Source: Enoplolaimus lenunculus (Eukaryota; Nematoda; Enoplea; Enoplida; Thoracostomopsidae). From it: a stretch of 64,000 nt of DNA. Below are positions 57,889 through 64,000 of this stretch, piece by piece. The DNA is taken from positions 248,001-312,000 of the forward strand of contig JASANG010004103.1 in assembly GCA_030248215.1 (NCBI GenBank), in the 5' to 3' direction. The notes beneath the pieces were generated by a model. That model was not told the DNA's origin and ran no database searches. It saw only the letters and a program-made list of their open reading frames with translations. The position numbers and the translations under genes are program-made. The number at the start of each line of letters is the position of its first letter. Within the stretch, counting starts at the first letter, position 1.

Positions 57889-58007
57889 CCCACTAAGCCT
57901 AAGCCTCCTGTGTATAAGTCGAAGCTATGCCTAAAACGCCTATGCCTAGGCCTAAGTTTAAGCCTAAGCTTAAGCCGAAGCCTAAACCTAAGCATAGGCC
58001 TAAACCT
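57889..58007. repeat. isolated TTAGGC-type array
   Basis: Degenerate CCTAAGC units (e.g. cctaggcctaagtttaagcc) without A/B family ends. It ends about 270 bp before the CH-protein start codon. Confidence 0.75.
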
Positions 58008-58275
58008 TCCACTCTCTATGTTCTCTGTTTGTTACTGTCTCCCAGTGGACAGGTTCTTTAACATAGACCACGATTGTTCGTTTCTAGTACATTTTTGTCA
58101 CATTCGTCGCTACTGGCGTGTCAAATTTTCGCTTTAATGTCCAAATTATTTATTCAAATTCAGCATATATATCAACAATATTTATATTGTACATAAACAA
58201 ATTTACCTCTTCAATCGCATCATTCACTCAATATTATACATTCATATCATAAAAGTAATTAATGAAAAAACAACA

Positions 58276-58447
58276 ATGAGTCAACAACTATTGTCACCAG
58301 CGAGTTCATCTGCTCGTCGCGATTCAGTCGAAGATTCAGTTTCAACTCAACGCCGCTCAAGTCGATGCTACAATTCTGGACCAGTCGACAATAAACCCGA
58401 AGCTGAAATGTTGGAAAATTATGAAGAATCGTTGAAACAAAAAACTG
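58276..58447 (+). CDS. CH-protein exon 1
   Basis: ATG to donor gtaaat. Encodes [20 protein letters not shown] and on to SLKQKT plus one base. This is the only exon without clear homology, so the true first exon could differ. Confidence 0.72.
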
Positions 58448-61400
58448 GTAAATGCATTCGCGTTCACAGAGCTGGTCTGGCACTCTAATAAGTGGACGGG
58501 ACAGTTTTGTTATAAACCAGATTATTTTGTTGACTGGTTCAAAATTCTAGCCGGCTCGACAGCCAGAGTTACCTGGTAAGCCAGATAGCCAGTACACCTG
58601 TGATCCTTCACAATACCTTGCGTACACCGCAGCCTATATTCTCAACGAATGCGCGACAATTCATTGCCCCGACAGCATAACGCCTAACTGTGTCTTTAAG
58701 CCTTTGAATAAATCTAAGCATAATCCTATGCGTAGTTGTAAGTCTAAGCCTAAGCATAATGATAGGCGATTAATTGTCGAGTCGATGAAACATTTATGAG
58801 AATATGAGCACTCGTGTTAATGTTAAAATTTACAAATTAGGCAAGAGATAATGTTAAACAGAAGTTTGTGCTATTTTAGGGTAGCGCTATACTTTTGATG
58901 ACGTCCGACGCCTCACGCACCATAATGTGTGGTGATGTACGGCGACACATACGGCGCCGTACGGGTACGCCGTACGGGTGACGGACGACGCCGTACGGGT
59001 GACGGACGACGCCGTACGGGTGACGGACGACGCCGTACGGGTGACGGACGACGCCGTACGGGTGACGGACGACGCCGTACGGGTGACGGACGGCGCCGTA
59101 CGGGTGACGGACGGCGCCGTACGACAAGTATAACGCAACCCCCCCCCATACTCTCAAACAATCCACGAATGATTTTAAAACTTTGATTTCAGGTCAACGC
59201 GAACGAATCCAAAAGAAAACATTCACAAAATGGATCAACAAACATTTGTTAAAAGTGAGCGTCAGTCAAGCCCGTAGCCGAAGGGGCACTCAGCGCCCCT
59301 CCTGGAAAAATTTTGGCCCCCATAGACAACTTTCAACCTAGCGGGTACTAGTGAACGAAAACCCTTGTAATGCCACTCCTGGTAATTTTTTCAGATTCTT
59401 TAGCCGGATGAGCTGACGCCTGGCGTCAGTGTGGTTAAGTTTCAAGGTTGCTCTTCGCAAATAAGCTAATAAATAAACCTTGATGATGTTTTTTCAAACT
59501 CAATTTGTTTTGCAACTGCAAATTTTTTGACTCCTGTACAAATTCCCATCACATTTCAGCTAAGGCTTATAGGCTTGCGTTTTATGGTAGGCTTAGACAA
59601 AGGCTTTACCAAATGCATACGCTTAGGCATACGTAAGCGTTTTCCTAAACCTAAGTGTAAATTTGGGAAGCGTACAAGAGTCGTTTTCAGTTGTTCTATG
59701 CAACGAGTTTTATCGTTTATGTTTATCATTTTGCCCTACTGTCTAAAAGCTTAAACTAACTTGATTTAAGCTTAAGCTAATCCACCAGTATTAACCTAAC
59801 TTTCTAGATTAACTAAACTAACAGGCAGGTTTATGGTTAAACTCGTTTAAAATTTTACATATTTTCAGTTTAAGCTAAACTTAATGAACTCTTAGATGCA
59901 CGGATGCACTTGTAACTTAAACTAAAAATAAGTTTACTTAAACTCGTGTTAAACTTAAAAACACGTTAGTTTAAGTAAAACTTAAAATTGTAGTCTAGTT
60001 AGTCCGTCCAGCCAATTAAGTTTTACTTAACCTAATATTCAAGTTTAGTTAAGCTACAATTTAAGTTTAAGATTTTAGAGAACAACTAACTCAAATAAAT
60101 GTCTTAATTGCACAAACCCTTAAATTTGAAGTATGAAATAAGGTTAATATTTTAGAATACAGTTCAGTTCAAACTACACATGACGCCAAAATTTGAGCAA
60201 GTTTTGTAAAAGTATAAGTTTAGCAAAACCGTTACTTATGCCTAAACCTAAAACCTTCGCCTAAGCGCATACCTTAACCTAAACTGTGAAGAAAGCGGCG
60301 AACGATAACCGGAATTTTGGTTTTGTTCTATTTCAGGTTAATCAGACAGTTGTTGATCTGTTTGAAGATTTTCGAGACGGAATCAAACTTGCTGCGTTGC
60401 TTGAGATATTGACTCACTGTGATTTAGTACGTAGATATATATCGCATATCGTTATATAGATTTTGGGCAACTTTCCAGCATTACTATGTTTACAAATTTT
60501 TCGTACACTGACATAAATCTTATATAAGAGCAAAATTTGCGTATATCTTTTCAGTATCCGCTTTATATAGTATGCTGTGTTTTATCTGTTGCAAAGTAGA
60601 TTATCCTCGTAGCAGACCAGTAGCCAGCTAAACCTGATGAGGGCTCTAAAACAAATTTAAAATTTGCATTCTGGAAGTTCGCTTCACTTATAAGCAAAAT
60701 TCGAATTGTTACGACTGTCCAAAATTTCTCTATGGCGCTGAGCCCTAATAGACTCCTTGCAAATGAGGTGACCGCAACGCAGCTGTTCAGTTATGTGTTG
60801 CTTTCTAGAACCTTTGGGCATTGCGCAAAGTCGGACTCCTAGTTTTATCAAACAACTCTTTGACAAGTTGAATTTTTATTTTTCGCAGGCGTGCTCTGTT
60901 ACATGATTATTGAATTATAAAAGGGTTTCAATTTAATTCAACGCTTCTCGCACTGCTATAAGTAAAGTTACCTTCGTAAATTTCTGAAACCCAATTGCAG
61001 GAAATATCTCACGGCAAATCTCCATTCCATCGACTTCAAACAGTCCAACTGTGTCTGGCATTTTTGGAACGAAAGAAGGTATTTGTGTTTTTTATTTTTA
61101 ATATCACAAAGATTAAGGATTGTGTTATACTTTTTAAATCCTTTTAATGTAGTCCGTCACACATACGGCGCCGTCCGTCACCGTCTGTCACCGTCTGTGA
61201 CCGTACGTCGCCGTGCGTCAGTGTATGTGGCACTGCCACTCTTAAACCTTATTTCAAACTAAAAACTAAAACACAAATTAAAACCAAACCTTAAACCACA
61301 CCTTAAGGGTGTCCCGAGCTCTACCTAGTCTCTCTGAGAACTTAAGTTAGGCTTAGGCGTTGCTAGAAAGCGGAAAAACGATGGAAATTATGCTATTGCG

Positions 61401-61931
61401 GCTGCGCCCGCAATGTGAAACTTACCGGTGCCCTGCGTGGCCATTGAATATTGGTTTATATCAGGCTCGCTACCCTTAAGGCACCGCTAACAACAATTGA
61501 TTCAGTTGTACCAGGAGTGGATGGCAGTGTTTCATCATGAAATATTTACGGAATGTAACGCGCGATATATAATAGTGAAAAAATCTTAATACAAAATTTT
61601 GGTTTTCATTCCAGTTAGGGTCCATGAACCAGGAGGATGGCCCCGTCATGGATCCGCCATTGGTGTATGAGGGTTTTCGACGGCAAGAGTGATTGTTTTG
61701 CCTCTATTTAGGGACAACCCTTAATCCATCTGCTCTCTGTGTTATTTGTCCGGCTTGCTCATTCTTTTGGGAAGGCATTCGGGCAATGAGACATTAATAG
61801 TTTTTTAATTTTAAACTTAACTTTTTATTCAATTTCAGATCAAAACGGTCAATATTCGAGCTGAAGATATTGTGGATGGCAACGCAAAACTGACACTGGG
61901 ATTGGTTTGGACGATAATTCTTCATTTTCAG
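58276..61931 (+). CDS. actin-binding CH-domain protein, N-terminal part (spectraplakin-like)
   Basis: Exons 58276-58447, 59193-59254, 60337-60426, 61001-61078 and 61839-61931 give 165 residues in one frame, all with GT/AG ends. Intron 1 splits a Gly codon and introns 2-5 are phase 0. Residues 1-57 are Ser- and Arg-rich with no recognised domain. Residues 60-165 form one calponin-homology domain of the type-1 CH class: [17 protein letters not shown] (62-78, first actin-binding segment), [39 protein letters not shown], and [19 protein letters not shown] to WTIILHFQ. The last segment is close to what I remember of Shot, MACF1, dystonin and VAB-10. In that family a tandem CH1-CH2 pair binds F-actin at the N-terminus of a very large cytolinker. 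Spectrin-beta, nesprin and dystrophin CH1 are the alternatives. The CH2 exons are not found before 64000, so the protein is incomplete here. Start context caacaATG has A at -3. Confidence 0.88.
58645..58795. mobile_element. family G MITE, decayed (intron 1)
   Basis: In reverse it follows the G interior: tcgactcgacaatt, tatcattatgcttaggctta, then gctgtcggggcaatgaattg. It lacks the F element found in the copy at 36996. Confidence 0.6.
58879..59142. mobile_element. family N element with 21-bp array (intron 1)
   Basis: Ends gggtagcgctatactt and aagtataacgcaaccc are inverted. Inside, seven perfect or near-perfect 21-bp units run from 58969 to 59115, plus part of an eighth. Each unit holds the palindrome CCGTACGG. 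The arginine-rich frames on both strands are artefacts of the period. Confidence 0.85.
59193..59254 (+). CDS. CH-protein exon 2
   Basis: Acceptor tgatttcag, donor gtgagc. Encodes [20 protein letters not shown] plus K. Confidence 0.9.
59267..59430. mobile_element. family D MITE (intron 2)
   Basis: Starts caagcccgtagccgaagg and keeps gaacgaaaacccttgtaatg. Begins 13 bp into the intron. Confidence 0.65.
59560..60290. other. TTAAGTTTAAG-rich intron sequence
   Basis: 59560-59665 and 60236-60290 hold decayed TTAGGC units. Between them lies unusual sequence made of repeated taaact/agttta words (59740-60080), a low-complexity tract with many short inverted matches. Confidence 0.6.
60337..60426 (+). 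CDS. CH-protein exon 3
   Basis: Acceptor ctatttcag, donor gtacgt. Encodes [20 protein letters not shown] through LTHCDL. Confidence 0.92.
60612..60760. mobile_element. family D remnant (intron 3)
   Basis: gaccagtagccagctaaacc at the left and tctatggcgctgagcccta at the right; interior degraded. Confidence 0.45.
61001..61078 (+). CDS. CH-protein exon 4
   Basis: Acceptor caattgcag, donor gtattt. Encodes [20 protein letters not shown] plus FLERKK. Confidence 0.92.
61148..61245. repeat. GC-rich CCGTCYGTCRCCG repeat (intron 4)
   Basis: Words such as ggcgccgtccgtcaccgtc and gtacgtcgccgtgcgtcag. Related in composition to the arrays at 58969 and 30195. Confidence 0.7.
61839..61931 (+). CDS. CH-protein exon 5
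   Basis: Acceptor caatttcag, donor gtatgt. Encodes [20 protein letters not shown] through VWTIILHFQ, the last helices of CH1. Confidence 0.93.
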
Positions 61932-62200
61932 GTATGTATTGCTGGTTTATATGGTGTGCGTGTAAACGTGTAAATATAGCGTGGCTTTGTATATTTTCAG
62001 TACGACACAGGACGCGGCTGAAAATTTTTGAGGAGTTGGAGGAATTTCGTAAAGGGTCGGCCGTTCCCAGAATTCCAGAAAATGTGTCTTCGTTGAGTTT
62101 CCTGGGGTCGATAACTGGTCAACTGATCTGAACAATACTTGTTGTTTTAGACGGTCAAGTTGCCGAGAAAATAGCTGTTTGAGGCGAGACATATAATACA
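61932..62200. other. intron 5 start, no further exon identified
   Basis: The acceptor tatattttcag at about 62000 is followed by a frame with a stop after six codons in phase 0. A longer frame in another phase has no CH2 similarity. I call no exon. Confidence 0.45.
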
Positions 62201-62649
62201 TACTGTAGTGACCCGAATAAGAGTGGAGGTAATAAGAAGGGGGTTCCCCATTTTGAGTCCCAATCAATATGAATCGTATCCCTAATAAGTGTCCGTAACC
62301 GTTAGAGTCCCTAAATCCTAATTAGAGTCCATAAATGTCAATTATCGCTAATTGTAGCGCATAAATGACTAGAGGACCTAAAAAACTTGAGTTCGAAACC
62401 TTAAAGCGTACTTAAGTTTTGAAAGTAACATTTCAAAGTTTAATCTTGCATTATCGCTCAAGCTTTTGATGCAAGGCAAAAAAAAACGTTTAATTCAACA
62501 GATAGTTGCAATACCGGATATATCAGTAAGGAAGGGTGGCAGAGGGCTGGTTGAAAATAAATAACAGTCCGTACCCGAATAACAAGGGGGTATTCTGTGG
62601 AGAGGCCAAATAAATATCAGTCCACCCGCTTATTCGCGTCACTACAGTA
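62201..62649. mobile_element. family J MITE, full length, inverted
   Basis: tactgtagtgacccgaataa to the inverted end gcgtcactacagta, 449 bp. Reverse-oriented relative to 27364-27811. TA at both ends. Confidence 0.92.
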
Positions 62650-63450
62650 TCTTGTTTTTGTACAGTGTAGCGTTCGGGGGTGCCCGTTTTATTTACCAAT
62701 GTAACTTCAGTGGCGTAGGGTTGAGCTTTTGTTAGACTTATCTTTACTCTGCGGATTCAGTTTTGTTCTGTTTTCCACGTAAGCGCCGCCAACGGTTTAT
62801 CTAATTTGTCCACTATCCACCGTTTAACCTACGTAATTCTTTATGAAAATGCCAACAGAGCCGAAGTAGGCTTCCCACCCCCAAAATTCCACGGTGGCGG
62901 CGACTTGTGACGATCAAAATATTTTTCAAATTTTTTGTTTATAATCTTGTCAATGTGGGGGCCCCTCTTTGCGGTGGGGTCCCCCCCAAATGGTAAGTTT
63001 GGGCGGTGCCTGCTATGGCCCTGAATGCCAACCATCTCAACTAAACGCTTTTGCCGTTTATCAAATATTGTGCAATAAATTGCATTTTTTACATTGCTTT
63101 TCGATGATTCAGCAGCGCAACAAAAACACGACGTGTAAGATATTTGAAAAATATGCTCGAAATCCAAACCCGCAGGCAGTCTGATTGAACAGTCGTTGAA
63201 AAACCAATTGTTACCATTTTATAGAAGCTCAAAATGTTTCACCGCGGCAAAGTTGAAATAGCTCAGTGTAGGAATGGCGGATCGAACCGGAAGCGAGAGT
63301 TTTTTAATGTTTTTAGTCGACAAAAACTATTAATTTTCGTGATTCTTACAACTGTTTTTTGTACTCCGCAGTTTGACTTTAACAAGTAGTCGGTTCAGAA
63401 CTGTTCGGATTGAATTTGAGTCGCACGGCAAGAGATTAATTACATATATG
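62650..63450. other. non-coding sequence, probably intron
   Basis: A weak tRNA-like A box (tagctcagtgt, 63262) and G/C-rich repeat words near 62950-63020. No exon of the CH protein recognised. Confidence 0.4.
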
Positions 63451-63451
63451 C

Positions 63452-63655
63452 ACTAGCGGATCCAGAGGGGGGGCGGCCGGGGGGCGTACGCCACCATTAG
63501 ATTTTTTTGCCTTAAAATGTTAAGGTCCCGAGCTTAAAATTTTTCCCCTTAGAAAATTTTTTTGTTAAAATGGTAAGGTCCCTACCTTGCAATTTTTGCG
63601 GTTCATAACATTTGCCAGCCCGCCTCCCCGTCAGAAATTTTTTGAACCGCCTCTA
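63452..63655. mobile_element. family C element
   Basis: Left cactagcggatccagaggg, interior aaatggtaaggtccctacc and ttcataacatttgccagcc, right aaattttttgaaccgcctct. Confidence 0.75.
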
Positions 63656-63690
63656 TATAATATATATTATATATATTATATATATATGAT
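63656..63690. repeat. TA microsatellite
   Basis: Alternating TA dinucleotides at the right border of the C element. Confidence 0.85.
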
Positions 63691-64000
63691 TTTGAGGCAA
63701 AATTTACTAATCTGGCTAGAAAGCACACTATAAACTTGAGATGAAACGAACCATTTTTATTGACAAATTTTTCAGCGCAACAGGGTGATGGGTGATACAC
63801 AGGGCCGGAGCAGCCACCCTCGATATCCCGATATGGGGGCCCCCACCTTGGCGTTTTGGGAGAGCCCCTACCTCTGTATGCTTCTGCACTGGTGATACAT
63901 CTCCATCCCATCATCCCTGAATCTGTCCCTAGTGATAAATGATAATGCTAGTAATATTTTAAACTGTTATTCTAAAAAATCTTACACTAATCTGGTATCA
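63691..64000. other. right edge, no gene seen
   Basis: The inverted words agggccggagcagcc and ggggcccccaccttgg (63800-63860) suggest another short element. No exon recognised. Confidence 0.4.

Noticed and set aside
58876-59186. Arginine-rich or valine/histidine repeat proteins on both strands
   Set aside because: All frames of the 21-bp array stay open; no exon signals, and it lies inside an intron of the CH gene.
61907-62131. 74-codon frame overlapping the end of CH exon 5
   Set aside because: It is in a different frame from the CH exon and runs across the gtatgt donor; no CH2 similarity.
1-64000. Nematode origin inferred from TTAGGC
   Set aside because: The hexamer occurs as MITE cargo, so it does not report the host telomere; no other feature singles out nematodes.
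1-64000. Endogenous retrovirus, LTR element, Polinton or LINE
   Set aside because: No long terminal repeats, reverse transcriptase, integrase or capsid-like frames were seen on either strand.

Overview
The window looks like invertebrate metazoan nuclear DNA: AT-rich, with genes split by GT/AG introns, tRNA-derived SINE heads and many short non-autonomous DNA transposons (MITEs). The phylum cannot be fixed from sequence alone. Many MITEs carry internal arrays of TTAGGC, the hexamer best known as the nematode telomere repeat, but here it is transposon cargo and not proof of a nematode. I saw no LTR element, endogenous virus, Polinton, LINE ORF, operon or CRISPR array. Protein-coding sequence covers under 5% of the window.

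Genes, all on the plus strand. (1) 609-2076: the last two exons of an unrecognised gene that enters from the left, with a poly(A) signal at 2102. (2) 12432-19086: a complete five-exon DEG/ENaC-family channel of 535 residues, with two membrane segments and a Cys-rich ectodomain. The usual Ser of the G-x-S selectivity filter is Lys, and the usual TM2 acidic residue is Gln. Every intron carries at least one transposon, and a hairpin MITE sits 21 bp after the stop codon. (3) 58276-61931 and beyond: the first five exons of an actin-binding CH-domain protein, closest by eye to spectraplakins (Shot/MACF1/dystonin/VAB-10). The gene leaves the window on the right. (4) 56751-57210: an unrecognised exon-like open region, low confidence.

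Repeats. Family A (ends GGCCCATGTA) and family B (ends GGCCCATGTTACTTTAAGG) make 8-bp target duplications and hold variable TTAGGC arrays. Family C has ends like TAGCGGATCCAG. Family D has ends like GGCCCGTAGCC. Family E is flanked by TTAA. Family F is a ~200-220 bp hairpin with CACTGCAAAA ends inserted at TA. Family G has ends TGACAATTTGTCGCCCGAC. Family H is 219-220 bp with ends GCCCGTATTCTCAAAT. Family I has ends GGAATCCGGACCC. Family J is 448-449 bp with ends TACTGTAGTGACCCG. Family K has ends AGGGTGCAACCGG. Family N has ends GGGTWGCGYTATACTT around a 21-bp array. Family P has ends CAAGAGTGGA. Several are nested, and in two cases (F in H, F in G) a second copy of the host element gives the empty site.

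Tandem repeats include a ~174-bp satellite-like repeat (54.44-54.83 kb), a 30-bp minisatellite (45.6-45.97 kb), a 21-bp CGTACG array (58.97-59.12 kb), a degenerate ~75-bp array interrupted by a J element (26.95-28.2 kb), an AAT microsatellite (10.0 kb) and a GA-rich tract (39.6-40.06 kb). A ~430-bp segment with two A-family MITEs and a unique spacer is present twice in inverted orientation (28.25 and 33.03 kb).
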